A program made the position numbers and the translations under genes. The notes under the pieces are model-generated. The model did not search any database and was not told where the DNA came from. It saw only the letters and a program-made list of their open reading frames with translations. Positions 20,484 to 31,216 of a DNA stretch of 64,000 bases are shown one piece after another. The first letter of the stretch is position 1, and each line of letters begins with the position of its first letter. The stretch is taken from assembly GCA_029891385.1 (NCBI GenBank), contig CM057231.1, forward strand, positions 66,418,990 through 66,482,989. Direction: 5' to 3'. This DNA comes from Erythroxylum novogranatense. Its lineage: Eukaryota; Streptophyta; Magnoliopsida; Malpighiales; Erythroxylaceae.

Positions 20484-21503
20484 CCACTTAGATCAACACT
20501 TAATCTAAGCAAGTCATGAGCGGTATCAAGCAACACATCATGACCCCCAATTGACCGGAAAGTAATTGGTTTGACGACTAAACATATATTCATCATGGAC
20601 CATATCACGAACCTTTCCATAGACAATTACTGTGCAATTCGTCCTTTCACCATGCTATACCCCACTTGGTTATGAGTATGGGCAATGTGTCAACTCTCAC
20701 TAGATTGACTATGTCAAATCTAGTCCAAATGATTTCAGTTCTTGTCCTGGGACTCATTACTTAATACTTATTATGTCAATGAAGACACTCTTCATGACAT
20801 ATGTACTCTGATCAGAGATTTCCAAGTAATGACCCTGACAAGAGGCCATGGGTATCATCTTCTGCTATCACAGAAGTGGTGAATCCTCTATTGGCTACTC
20901 AATTACCTTGAATACCTCAAGTCGCACCCAAGCACCACCCTATGAGACCTCGTAAGGTAACAAGGAATGGAGTCAAAGCACGAATCAAGATCCAAGATAT
21001 CCTTGAGTACCTCAAGTCTAAGGATACTTGCACCATTGCTATGATGAGATTATCACTGACATTAGAATAGGACATCCATGTGATGATCTCATAGCAGGTC
21101 AACCAATGTACTTACTACCTCTAGTAAGCATCCACATCTCAACTCTAAATATCTCATATGTACAGTTTCTGAGATCCACTGCTTGATCAAATCAAGGAGC
21201 TTGAGATGTGCTAGTCTTTCTGGATTACCGATGTCCAGTCTCAGTAATCCTATGACTAGGGATAATTAAGATACTGACATAATTGCACATGATAGGAATC
21301 TCAATAGTATGATCACATCATAATTTCTTTCATGCTATGTCATATATCATGGACTTCATTAATTTTCTTATTGATCAATATCAATTCATAAATAATGAAC
21401 AGCAACGTAATGAAAATGCCTTTCTTTATTTATTCATAAAAACTGTACACAAATTTGTACAAAATGCGCTAAAGGCGATTGCCTTCAGGCCACTACTCTA
21501 ACA
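20484..21503 (-). mobile_element. C1 5' LTR, second part (outer end)
   Basis: It closely matches 2684-3703, the same part of the 3' LTR. The outer end reads CACTACTCTAACA at 21503, after which G1 LTR sequence resumes. Confidence 0.92.
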
Positions 21504-22103
21504 ACTAGGATTTCTCTCCATTACGAATCCTAACCCCATTTCTTAACAAAACAAGAAGAAGATGATGAAACTTACCTTAGAAGCTTGGATTCTCCTCCTT
21601 CTCACGATTTTTCCCACTTTTCTCTTGAATTTTTGACTTTTCTTCTTCTTTTCTTCTCCTCCTTCACGACTTCTCCTTCCTTGTTCTCTTTATTTTCATT
21701 CTCTCTCTCCTCCCCTTGCTTTTCACGAAACTTGCTCCTCTCCCTCTCTAATTTGCTTTCTTCTTTCTTCCTTCTATACCCGTTATACCCTTCATTAATA
21801 AGGCTCTTCCAACTATGCCCTTGGTTGGCTTTTAAAGACTCCAACTAACCCTTAACCCCTTAGTTCCATACTAACTTCCACCTACTAACTACTTACATTT
21901 ACTACTCACTTACTATATTAATCTCACTTCACCTACTACCTCAATTCAAATTCAAATTCTATTCCTTTTCTCAAATCCTAATTAAAGACCAATTCTAAAA
22001 AAAAAATATTCTAAGCCATCAATCAAGCATAAAGAACCAATTAAGCAAATAAAACATAAATAAACAATTAAACAATTTAAGCAAATAAAAACAAGGTCTA
22101 ACA
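21504..22103 (-). mobile_element. G1 3' LTR, right-hand 600 bp
   Basis: It aligns end to end with 26953-27552, the corresponding part of the G1 5' LTR, and stops at GGTCTAACA before the polypurine tract. The rest of this LTR was separated by the C1 insertion and lies beyond the left edge of the window. Confidence 0.9.
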
Positions 22104-22121
22104 ACTCCCCTCCCCTAAAAG
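22104..22121 (-). other. G1 polypurine tract
   Basis: ACTCCCCTCCCCTAAAAG on the plus strand is an 18-base purine run in element orientation, ending exactly at the LTR start TGTTAGACC. Confidence 0.85.
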
Positions 22122-22819
22122 AATTCGTCCTCGAAATTCTTACCTGAAACATCCAAAAGATGGGGAAACTTCTCCTTCTTCGCATCCAAAGGCTCCCAAG
22201 TAGCCTCCTTTGTCGAATGGTTCCTCCATAAGACTTTGACTAGCTTCACGACCTTGTTTCTCAAAACCTTGTCTTTGGAGTCTAGGATTTCTACTGGTTG
22301 CTCCTCATAAGTCAAATCCTCTCTGAGCTGAACTTTCGAAGGTTGAACTGTATGCGAAGGATCTGATCGATACCTCCTCAGCATCGACACATGAAAAACA
22401 TTATGGATCTTTGATAATTCCGATGGCAAAGCTAACTTGTATGCCAAAGGCCCAATCCTCTCAAGGATCTCATAAGGTTCTATATACCTTAGACTTAACT
22501 TGTCTTTCTTACCAGATCGCAAAACCCCTTTCCATGGAGAGGCTCTAAGAAACACTCTGTCTCCAACGTCAAAGTCCATTTCTTTCCTATACGCATCTGA
22601 GTAGCTCTTCATTCTATCTTGAGCTGCCTTAAGTCTTTGTTTCACCAATTTAATCTTGTCAACAGTAACCTGTACCAATTCAGGCCCTACTAGCCTCCTC
22701 TCACCTTCCTCATCCCAACAAATAGGAGTTTTGCACCTCCTACCATACAAAGCTTCATATGGTGCCATCTGAATTCCTGAGTGATAGGAATTATTATAAG
22801 CAAATTCAATTAAAGGCAA
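22115..22819 (-). pseudogene. G1 integrase C-terminal region with chromodomain
   Basis: 234 codons. Residues 1-25 finish the integrase core (LIEFAYNNSYHSGIQMAPYEALYGRRC). Residues about 85-150 are the GPY/F-type domain (DVGDRVFLRASPWKG ... IGPLAYKLALPSELSKIHNVFHVSML). The C-terminus is a chromodomain (YEEQPVEILDSKDK ... VLWRNHSTKEATWEP), which in chromoviruses guides integration to marked chromatin. A single TAG (where relatives have Trp in SWDDHLPL) separates it from the upstream integrase in the same frame. The last codons overlap the PPT. Confidence 0.88.
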
Positions 22820-22828
22820 ATGATCATC

Positions 22829-23467
22829 CTATGAGCCTTTAAAGTCCATAACACAAGCTCTCAACATTGCCTCCAAAGTTCGAATCGTTCTCTTCGATTG
22901 TCCATCAGTCTGCGGATGGAAAGCTGTGCTAAAATGCAACTTAGTTCCCAAAGCCTCTTGCAAGCTTTCCCAAAATCTCGAAGTGAACCTCGGATCTCTA
23001 TCCGAAACTATATAACTCAGAATCCCATGCAATCTAATTATCTCATCCACATATTTCTTAGCCAAAACATTCAAAGAATCCGTGTGTCTAATTGGCAAGA
23101 AATGAGAAGACTTGGTTAGCCTATCCATAATTACCCATATTGCATCATTCTTCCTATTGGTTCTTGGCAATCCCATCAAGAAATCCATCGTGATCTTCTC
23201 CCATTCCCATTCTGGAATTGACAAAGGTTTAAGCTTGCCTGAAGGTGCCTGGTACTCAGCCTTGACTTGCTGGCACACTAAGAATCTTTTAGCATATTCT
23301 GCAACTTCTTTCTTCATCCCTTTCCACCAAAACTGCTCCTTCAAATCTCTGTACATTCTTGTACTTCCTGGGTGCATTGCATAAGGCGCATTATGTGCCT
23401 CATCCAAAATTTCATCCTTTAACTCTTGCATGTCTGGAATACATAATCTGTTTCCTACTACCATCAA
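22829..23467 (-). pseudogene. G1 integrase zinc finger and catalytic core
   Basis: 212 codons. The H2C2 zinc finger covers about residues 19-60 (DEAHNAPYAMHPG ... FLVCQQVKAEY). The catalytic core carries ITMDFLMGLPR (first Asp), IVSDRDPRFTSRFWESLQ (second Asp) and STAFHPQTDGQSKRTIRTLE (Glu). All three catalytic residues are present. A TAG ends it at MDFKGS; the same frame resumes in the chromodomain segment. Confidence 0.88.
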
Positions 23468-23488
23468 TCCATCTTCCTTTACCTTTAC

Positions 23489-23706
23489 CTAAGAAGGTTT
23501 ACCATTCTTTATCTCTTCTCTGAGCTTACTCAAATACTCATCCTGTTTCTGCAATTCCTTAATCTTCTCATTCAGTACTGGCCTCACTCGGAAGTTTGCC
23601 AATATACAATTCGATTCAGCTGGACTCAATATCACTCTGAGTTTGGCTAATTCCTTTAGCAAGGGAAAATACACTGTCTCCACATGTGCTATAGTCTATT
23701 TTCTAC
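23489..23706 (-). pseudogene. G1 RNase H - integrase linker
   Basis: The frame is shared with integrase. [14 protein letters not shown] and NEKIKELQKQDEYLSKLREEIKNGKPS match the linker after RNase H in G3 (58480-58630). A TAG follows KPS. Upstream, a small deletion of about 4 bases at the end of RNase H (NVVAD, then shift) breaks the join. Confidence 0.75.
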
Positions 23707-24175
23707 TCAGTCGGCTACTACATTCGCTTTTCCTGGGTGATAATCAATCATCAAATCATAGTCTTTTAATAGTTCTAACCATCTTCTCTGTCTCAAGTTC
23801 AATTCCTTTTGGCTCTGTAAATACTTAAGGCTCTTGTGGTCTGTATACACCATGTCCGGAATACATAATCTGCTTTCTACTACCATCAATCCATCTTTCT
23901 TCTTTACAAAAAGGACCGGAGCTCCCCAAAGTGAAGAGCTCGGCCTTATGTACCCTTTTTCCAATAAATCTTCTAGCTGCTCCTTAAGCTCCTTCAATTC
24001 CGCCAGAGCCATTCTATAAGGCGGAATTGATATTGGCATTGTGCCCGGAAGAAGGTCAATGGGAAATTCAATTTCCCTAGGTGGTGGTATTCCTGGTAAT
24101 TCCTCGGGAAAGACATCCGGGAATTGCATGACCACAGGTATTTCTTCTAATTTCCCTCCATTAGCCTTGTCTCAG
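23707..24175 (-). pseudogene. G1 chimeric RT N-terminus / RNase H C-terminus
   Basis: In element order it reads [27 protein letters not shown], then [19 protein letters not shown], the start of RT. At KKKDG it changes to [13 protein letters not shown], which belongs to the start of integrase (compare LMVVGNRLCIPDM at 23430-23475). It then changes again to [10 protein letters not shown] ... [16 protein letters not shown], the end of RNase H. The whole RT catalytic centre and most of RNase H are missing. The roughly 50-bp integrase-derived piece is at about 23850-23900. Confidence 0.85.
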
Positions 24176-24524
24176 CTTCCTCGGGATCAGTGGTCCTGAA
24201 AAAGTCCACTACGCCATACTTTCTCAGCTTGTCAAATTGCTTCCCCTTCTTAACTGAGGCTGGAGCAGAAGATTGCGACATTTGTCCCATAACCTGGACG
24301 AACACCTGGGTGAATGCTTAGAACAATCTCGGAGCCAAGGTAGATGCTTGCTCCAGCGAAACAGGAGACTCCTGAGTCTGAGATTGGATGGGCTCACTAC
24401 TCTGCCCAATAGAAACCTCAGCATCCCCTGGGGTTCTAGACTCATCCGTGCCCCCTTCCTAGGACGGAGGGTCAGGTGCGACCTATCCTTGCATTATCCC
24501 TTGTGTTCTTCGACGAGGTGGCAT
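24176..24524 (-). pseudogene. G1 gag N-terminal fragment
   Basis: The start is the ATG at 24524-24522: MPPRRRTQG, the same opening as the G2 (MPPRRRTRG) and G3 (MPHRGRTRG) gag genes. After about 105 codons it ends in [21 protein letters not shown] and joins directly to the segment before RT ([15 protein letters not shown]). The rest of gag and all of protease are deleted. At least one stop or shift lies in between. Confidence 0.75.
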
Positions 24525-24677
24525 CTCACTCCTTCAACAGGAACACTCACGATTAGCTCACATTCTACATGTATGCATGATATGCATGTCATTTAAGGCA
24601 AACAATCAATCCAAAATGCAAACAATTAGCACATAACACAACATTTTCTAAGCCTAGGACTCTTTAAAAAAAACCGG
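24525..24677 (-). other. G1 5' leader
   Basis: About 150 bp between the PBS and gag with TGTATGCATGATATGCATGTCA, also present in the G3 leader (61121-61143). Nothing else is recognised. Confidence 0.6.
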
Positions 24678-24689
24678 GTTTTCATACCA
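24678..24689 (-). other. G1 primer binding site, degraded
   Basis: GTTTTCATACCA stands where G3 has GCTTTGATACCA, 5 bases before the LTR. It is read as a decayed tRNA-iMet site. Confidence 0.5.
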
Positions 24690-24694
24690 AAAGA

Positions 24695-27552
24695 TGTTGG
24701 GCCCCATTTTCGAAGCCCAACGATCGACTCAAAATCGAAGAACATAAACATAAGCGAGTTTCCTAAGCTCTTCAACCCTCACGAAAAGCCCTCAATCTAA
24801 CAACAAATCAAGCCACAAAGGCGAGCCCACAAAATGAGGACCATAAAACTACAATTGACTTCTAGAAAAAGGTAGCTCTTGGTCTCTAGTTTATGTAGAA
24901 CCAAGAATCACCTCAGTCGGAGCTCCAAAGCTCAAGATATGCGTAAAAATCCAAAGTAGGTTCATAGCCCGATAAAGCTCTCCAACCTGACCACTCACTT
25001 CCAATAGATCAAACTTCTAGGATTCGAAACCAATGATCATGAATTTTTAAGGGAAGGTATGAAAATGTGTTAGAAGTCTAACGCCTCAAATAATTGCCTT
25101 AATCGGAGGTCGGAGGAAGGAGTTATGGCCAAACAAAACCGATATGTTCATAACCAGATTCCTATTGAACATACTTTGGCTCAAACCTCATAACTCTCAC
25201 TATAGATGTCAGATTGACTTCTTTCTTGGATGGTTAGAAATTAGACATCTAGGGCTACAACTTTAATGAAGAAAAAAATTTGAAATTCTGTCGATATGGT
25301 TGTCGAATTACATGGACCGTGTAAAAATCACACAGCCCTTGTAACCTACGAGTGGGGAGTGCCTCCTGCGCCCAGATTTACACAGCCCGTGTAAATCTAA
25401 CCGGCCAGACCGTGTAACCTACGGGTAACACTAAAATTTCACCCTACAAGCCCCCTTTAAGGGCTCTTAAACCTCTCCTAACATTCCCTTACCTCAAACC
25501 ATTTTCCAACACCATAAAAACCACTCTAAACCCATCCAACAACATCAATCATCATTGAAACTCAATTCCAAATCATTCATCACATACATTCATCCCAATA
25601 TCAACAAGCTATCCTTCTAATACGAATATCAATTTGATATCTCATTCAAGGATAAACACATACATCATTCTCATACTCCACCATCCTAGCATAACAACTT
25701 CATCATTTGCAAAACTTATCTAGCACCAATCAAAAGACAATTTCCAAGCAACATACACATCCAACACATTCAAAGTTTGCAAAAGCTACCATTAATGAAG
25801 AAAAAGAACTCTCAAGTTCTCCATTCATTTCCATACCAAAAGAAGAGTTCATACAATATTCTCATTCACAGCTTTAGTAACATATTGACAGTACATCATA
25901 AACCTTTACAAGAGTTACAAAATACAATTGATGATCCATGATCAATATGCTTGTAAAGCTATCAAAATCTAGCTAAGATGTAAAATCTAAATCCCACTCG
26001 GATCGTCCCAAAGGCTGCAAGGATTCACGGTCTTCTCAATTTGCACAGGGAGGAAAATCGTGGGTTAAGCTATACATTTCGATGGCTAAACCATTAATAG
26101 TCAATGGCATTGAGCCACACAATCAACTAAACACATATACATACCAGCATGTTTAGGCATAAGTATATAACAATGAGAATCCAACATTCACAAGGCAATT
26201 GTCAATTCATAATTTCAAATCATCTTCACACACTAAATGTAATTCATTTCAAGGCAACTTAGAACATCAAATGCAATGCACATTTTAATGGCTAGAGGGT
26301 TCCGTGAACAAAGCAGCGTAACGAATCAAGTTTACGTAGTGAATCAAACGAGTCGATCTCGGATCTCGTGGGCCCTGGCGGGCAAATGAGATAAGGCTTT
26401 GACATCGATGTGCACATGACTCGAAATGGTTCCTCTAAGCCCAAACAAAGCACATAATCCAATTCAAATGTTCATATAACAAAATGCCATGATTTCATTC
26501 AATGGCATACATTCTTATCCAAATGTCAAGCATTCATTCACACATAACATGGAATAATCAGATTTCTATGGTTTAATCATCATGATATACATCATATAAA
26601 CATAACAAATATGCGAATAAATCATATACAATGCATATACAAGCATTTGCCCATTTTGCACAAAAACCATAAATAATTTACCCACCTTATAACTTGGAAA
26701 TTCCAATCTCAATGGCTTCCCTTCTCTTGTTCTTGGATAGCCCCTAGATTTCCTAAACAAAATCAACAATCCATCATTTATTCTTCAATTTTTGAAATTC
26801 CCCTCCAAAACCCTAAAAATGTCATAACCCAAACCAAGCCTCCATATAACCCATTCATGAATCCTATAGGTTAGAAACTCAACCCCTAGGTGAAAAATCC
26901 AAAAAAACTTATGTATTCACTATTCATCTTCTTCTTCCTGCCACTTTCTCTCACTAGGATTTCTCTCCATTACAAATCCTAACCCCATTTCTTAACAAAA
27001 AAAGAAGAAGATGATGAAACTTACCTTAGAAGCTTGGATTCTCCTCCTTTTCACGGTTTTTCTCACCTTTCTCTTGAATTTTCGACTTTTCTTCTTCTTT
27101 TCTTCTCCTCCTTCACGACTTCTCCTTCCTTCTTCTCTTTATTTTCGTTCTCTCTCTCCTCCCCTTGCTTTTCATGAAATTTTCTCCTCTCCCTCTCTAA
27201 TTTTCTTTCTTATTTCTTCCTTCAATACCCATTATACCCTTATTTAATGAGGCTCTTCCAACTATGCCCTTGGTTGGCTTTTAAAGACTCCAACTAACCC
27301 TTAACCCCTTAGTTCCATGCTAACTTCCACCTACTAACTACTTACATTTACTACTCACTTACTATATTAATCCCACTTCACCTACTACCTCAATTCAAAT
27401 TCAAATTATATTCCTTTTCTCAAATCCTAATTAAAGACCAATTCCATAAAAAAAAAATTCTAAGCCATCAATCAAGCATAAAGAACCAATTAAGCAATTA
27501 AAACATAAATAACCAATTAAACAATTTAAGCAAATAAAAACAAGGTCTAACA
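24695..27552 (-). mobile_element. G1 5' LTR (2.86 kb)
   Basis: It is bounded by TGTTGGGCC and GGTCTAACA, an imperfect inverted terminal repeat. The terminal 600 bp (26953-27552) match 21504-22103. It contains a hairpin island near 25313-25435. The CCACG after it (27553-27557) is the expected outer TSD, whose partner lies outside the window. Open frames inside, including the 78-codon Phe/Ser-rich one at 27011, also occur in the other LTR copy with changes and are not genes. Confidence 0.9.
25374..25398 (-). other. Hairpin in the G1 LTR: AGATTTACAC/GTGTAAATCT
   Basis: A perfect 10-bp stem with loop AGCCC. Related pieces (CCGTGTAA, GTGTAACCTACGGGT, CACACAGCCC) flank it over 25313-25435, so it is the core of a small repeat island. 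Confidence 0.7.
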
Positions 27553-27723
27553 CCACGAGATCCTGAGAAATCGGACTCGTATAGTTCACGGTATAAACTT
27601 CAGTTTATCCGTATCGTTCCACGGAACTCTCGAGCCAATTGTTGTGCATCTCAACATTGATCTGTTAGGAAGAATGCATCATTAATTGTTATGTGCGATG
27701 CAGAGATAACATGGCATATTTTA
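27553..27723. other. Host sequence between G1 and G2
   Basis: 171 bp unrelated to G1 or G2. It ends in TTTTA, the G2 target site, and continues after G2 at 53140. No coding signal is seen. It is probably part of the older LTR recognised at 53140-53600. Confidence 0.55.
27719..27723 (+). repeat. G2 target site duplication TTTTA, left copy
   Basis: TTTTA directly precedes the LTR start TGTTAGGACC. The identical pentamer follows the other end of G2 at 53135-53139. Confidence 0.88.
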
Positions 27724-27803
27724 TGTTAGGACCGGACCCGGAGACCGGACCCCAACTGTTGGATCCGAGACCCAACTACATGGAACTTACACTTAGCACA
27801 CTC

Positions 27804-27815
27804 GCTCTGATACCA
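27804..27815 (-). other. PBS-like motif inside the G2 3' LTR
   Basis: GCTCTGATACCA is an exact reverse complement of TGGTATCAGAGC, sited 80 bp inside the LTR end. The same motif lies in the 5' LTR at 49954-49965, whereas the working PBS outside the 5' LTR (49858-49869) has two changes. Confidence 0.8.
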
Positions 27816-28443
27816 CAAGATGTCGGAACCCGATCCGTAGACTGGACCCCAACTACATATAACCTAACTTCTGTATTCCTGAAACCTTGCGCTTAATTCA
27901 TAGCGGTGCTATTTGCTGTTATTCCATAAAAGTGATGAGCGCACACTACATAAACATCAAAATCAGATATTGACTTGTTCATATCAAATATAGCTTAAAG
28001 CCTCACGGTCGTATAGAGGCAAGAATCGCCTTAATCGGAGTCATATAACTCAAGATACCCTCCAAAAACCTAAAAGAGTTCATAGCTGAAACATGCTCTC
28101 TTAACTGACCTCTTATTTGCTTTTATGCAAACATTCACAATTTAACTCCAAATGACACCCAAATTTATGGAATGGAAGATATATGTCTTATGAATCAAAT
28201 GGTTCAAGCCTCACCTCATTTGAAGGTCGTATGAGGGATTTATGCCCAAAACAATAGACCATGCTCTCTTCAAAAATCCAAGTGAAACTCTTTTGGCGAG
28301 ATGGCCATAACTTTTAATCTAGAGGTCGGATCATTTTCGTTATTTCACCATATTAAAGTAGACATCTAGATCTACAACTCTTATGAAGACTACAAAACCA
28401 AATTCGGCCTTTAACAAAGTCCAATTTGCCCATTTGTCCGTAG

Positions 28444-28605
28444 CTGTCCGTTAAACGGACAGCCCATCCGCTTAACTGACGATGCACGGTAACGAGGTCC
28501 TAAATGGCTCGCAAATGTCCGTTAAACAGACATGGGCAGGGGAAGGGGTGTTTTGGCACCCGAGGCTGTCCGTTTAATGGACATTCGTTTCCGTTTAATG
28601 GACAC
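28444..28605 (-). repeat. TGTCCGTTAAACGGACA palindrome island, G2 3' LTR
   Basis: CTGTCCGTTAAACGGACAG at 28444-28462 is a perfect palindrome about a central A. Diverged copies lie at about 28513-28530, 28565-28582 and 28586-28603, where CGGACA has become TGGACA. The 5' LTR keeps cleaner copies at 50595-50754. Confidence 0.85.
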
Positions 28606-30651
28606 GCCATTTTACAAAACTTCTAACCCTCTCACTTCAAAACCACTTGGAGCCCTCATCTTTCAACACTCATAACTTCTTACCCATAGCTCCAATAGGT
28701 GCATACTATACCTCCATGGAAAGATAACAAGGTGAACTACAATTCTCATGAAGAGTGCAAAAGTTAGATCCATCATTCATCAAGGTTAAAACTCACTCAA
28801 AGGTCACTGCTCAATAAGACCAATGTAATAGTAACATTTGCAACATGAACAGTAACTGAATGTGTTCTAATCCTTGTAACTTTTTAACCCTAACTTCAAA
28901 TGAGACAAACGATATATCCTTAGAAAGCTCTGAACTTCTACTACAATATTCATGAAAACTTCCCGATCTAATTCAACCTTAAGAGGGTCTAATACTGAGG
29001 CAAAGTTCTGTCAAATTTTAGGAAAATTTGACAGCACTTCCCTTGAAAATGCAACTAACCAATTTTTCAATCCTAATACTTCCACCTGCATAAAACTCAA
29101 CATGCAACCTCATATAACATGTTTAAACTCTAAGGTATTTCCAAATACCATTTTAGGCAACAACCGCACTCTTAATCATCTAACCATGTTCATGCTATAC
29201 TATGATGCAATTGTTTTGAAACATACTTGGATTTTACAAAATACATGATAACTGAACATTCTTGCATTCATATGAAAATATAAGTTATTACAAGGCTTTA
29301 GAGGGCATTTCAAGCCCTTTTACAATATGATTCAAAATACATTTCCAAAATGCTACTGTTTTCTTGAAATGCATCTAAAGCATTGGTTACAACAAAATGA
29401 CTTGAATTTCATCAAAAACAAAATCTTGGAGTATGCCTTTTATGCTCGTTCCTCGAAATCGCGCTCTTCACCTGGAGATGGGACAGGAAGGTGGGGGTGA
29501 GCTTTCGCTCGTAGGTAACACGTTTATATTTAGGCTAATAAGCTACATTGCTTCATTAATCATACTTTCAGCACTTTGGTATAGCAATCATACAATCACG
29601 CATTTCATGAAATTTATCAATCTCAAAACACAATGTTCATGATCCATGAAATTTTCATTCTTGCAAACATATGCTTAACATGTAACACATAGCTGATGGT
29701 TCGAAAAGTCCACGGGTTACTGATGAGCTACACAAGTGTAGTCATATCTTTGAGGAGTCCAAAAGGAACATCCTATGCCACTATCGAGCAGCCGGAGAAG
29801 GCTATCTTGGTCAACGATATGCGTGACTTTGCTAGTGGACTTAACTAACCCACATAACATTGAATTTCATGCATAAAAACTGGACCTGTCTTGTCCACTG
29901 ACTGATTTTCTAAAAATGGATTTTCATGCATCCATAAAGCTGATTCTTGAAAATAATATATTTCATGCTTAGCTTACCTTTCATGATCTCATTCATGCTC
30001 ATTCAATTTATGGCAATTTCAAGCAATATCATATACTAATCAAATTCTCACATAATGGCAATCACAATTCAATTTACACACAATTCAAAACTCAATCAAC
30101 ACTCATTCCAAGGTAGTTGGAAAACATTAATTTTCCTTAGTGGAGATAGTATTTAAAGCATTACTAACATAAAGATAAAAGTGAAACCCACCTTATACTT
30201 GCTAAATCCATGCTAAATGGAACTCCTCCTCTTGCTCTTCTCCTCTCTCTTGCTCTATTTCAAGAGAAACAAAACCCACTTCAACACAAATTCTAATGAA
30301 ATTCTATAAAACCTCTTTCATGAAATTAGCTTGAGAATCACTAAACCCACTTCACTTCTAAGCTTTCTAAACCAAAAACCCAACTAAAAACCAACTCTTA
30401 AAAATATAACTTACCTTAGATCTTGACTCAACCCAAGAGTTTCTTGGCTCAAAAGGTAGCTTAGCTTCTCCTCTTCACTTTTTTTTCTTGCACTTTCTTC
30501 AAAAACCCTCTAAAACTCAAGGAGAATCAAACCCTAGCCAAAGCTTCTTCTTTTTCTCCTCCTTCTCTCCTCATTGCCGAAAACCTCTCCTCCCTCTCTA
30601 AATTTTCGTAAGTCCTCCTCTCTTCCTCTACAATTCACTTATTTCATTCCC

Positions 30652-30659
30652 TTTTTATA
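30652..30659 (-). promoter_or_regulatory. Probable TATA box, G2 3' LTR
   Basis: TTTTTATA on the plus strand reads TATAAAAA in element orientation, in a pyrimidine-rich and gene-free LTR context. The 5' LTR has it at 52783-52790. It is a sequence prediction only. Confidence 0.45.
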
Positions 30660-31003
30660 CTTCTACTTACTCACTTAAGCCCATAAGTCCAAGTCCAACT
30701 CACTTCCTCCTCTTTTCTTCTTATCTTCTTTAACCTACTCAAGCCCACTTGTCTTGTAAGGCCCAACTTATTCTCTTTTCTTTCCTACCTCATTAAAGCC
30801 CAACTAACTCATTTAATGTCATTAACTCTTACCTAACTTATTACTTAATGCTATCTAACATAATCAATTAATGCTACTTACTCATTTAATGTCATATGCT
30901 ATTTAATGCTACCATATTTAATTACTATCATCTCAATTAATGCTAACTCAATTACTTAATTAGTCTAATCATGCTTAATTTAAAAAAAAAATTGGGGCTA
31001 ACA

Positions 31004-31020
31004 TTTCTCCCCCCCTTAAG
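31004..31020 (-). other. G2 polypurine tract
   Basis: TTTCTCCCCCCCTTAAG on the plus strand gives a long purine run in element orientation, ending at the LTR start TGTTAGCCCC. Confidence 0.85.
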
Positions 31021-31216
31021 AAATTTCATCCTCGAAATTCTTACCTGATTCATTGAAGAGGTGTGGATACTTCTCCTTCATTGTATCCAAAGGTTCCCAC
31101 GTCGCCTCTTCAACTGCATGATTCCTCCAAAGGACTTTAACTAGCTGAATTGCCTTGTTCTTGAGAACCTTCTTCTTGCTATCCAGAATTGCCACTGGCA
31201 TCTCCTCATAGCTCAA
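31016..31216 (-). pseudogene. G2 chromodomain
   Basis: 66 codons: SYEEMPVAILDSKKKVLKN, then VKVLWRNHAVEEATWEP, ending YPHLFNESGKNFEDEIS just inside the PPT. The aromatic residues and the VLWRNH ... ATWEP core are those of plant chromovirus chromodomains. Upstream, a frameshift near 31260 separates it from the rest of integrase. Confidence 0.85.

Larger units (their letters stand above)
2220..21503 (-). mobile_element. C1: Ty1/copia element (Angela/BARE-like), carrying nested insertions
   Basis: A minus-strand copia element with its 5' LTR on the right (9710-10536 plus 20484-21503) and its interior at 3704-9709. Its partial 3' LTR (2220-3703) is interrupted on the left by element A. LTRs start TGTTAGAG (reverse complement at 3703 and 21503) and end CCTACA next to a tRNA-iMet PBS. 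Domains in element order are gag, PR, INT, RT, RNase H, the copia order. It sits in the 3' LTR of G1: sequence beginning ACTAGGATTTCTCTCC at 21504 matches the uninterrupted site at 26953. ACTAG is the expected 5-bp duplication; the left copy is outside the window. Confidence 0.92.
27724..31003 (-). mobile_element. G2 3' LTR (3.28 kb)
   Basis: It starts TGTTAGGACC and ends GGGGCTAACA. It contains a PBS-like GCTCTGATACCA at 27804-27815, a palindrome island at 28444-28605, a GGTGGGGGTGAGCTTTCGC block near 29490 and a likely promoter near 30652. It matches 49875-53134 along its length. The 98-codon frame at 28952 recurs at 51103 in the other LTR, but only because the LTRs are copies of each other; it resembles no known protein. 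Confidence 0.92.

Noticed and set aside
21585..21848. Phe/Ser-rich 87-codon frame with a membrane-like profile, also at 27011
   Set aside because: Pyrimidine-rich LTR sequence in both G1 LTRs. The protein sequences differ by frame and contain no signal beyond composition.
27804..27815. Possible tRNA gene suggested by a tRNA-complementary 12-mer
   Set aside because: Only the PBS-like 12-mer is present, with no cloverleaf arms around it.
28952..29248. 98-codon frame also present at 51103-51399
   Set aside because: Conserved only because both lie in the two LTRs of G2. Position within the LTR and lack of any recognisable domain argue against a gene.
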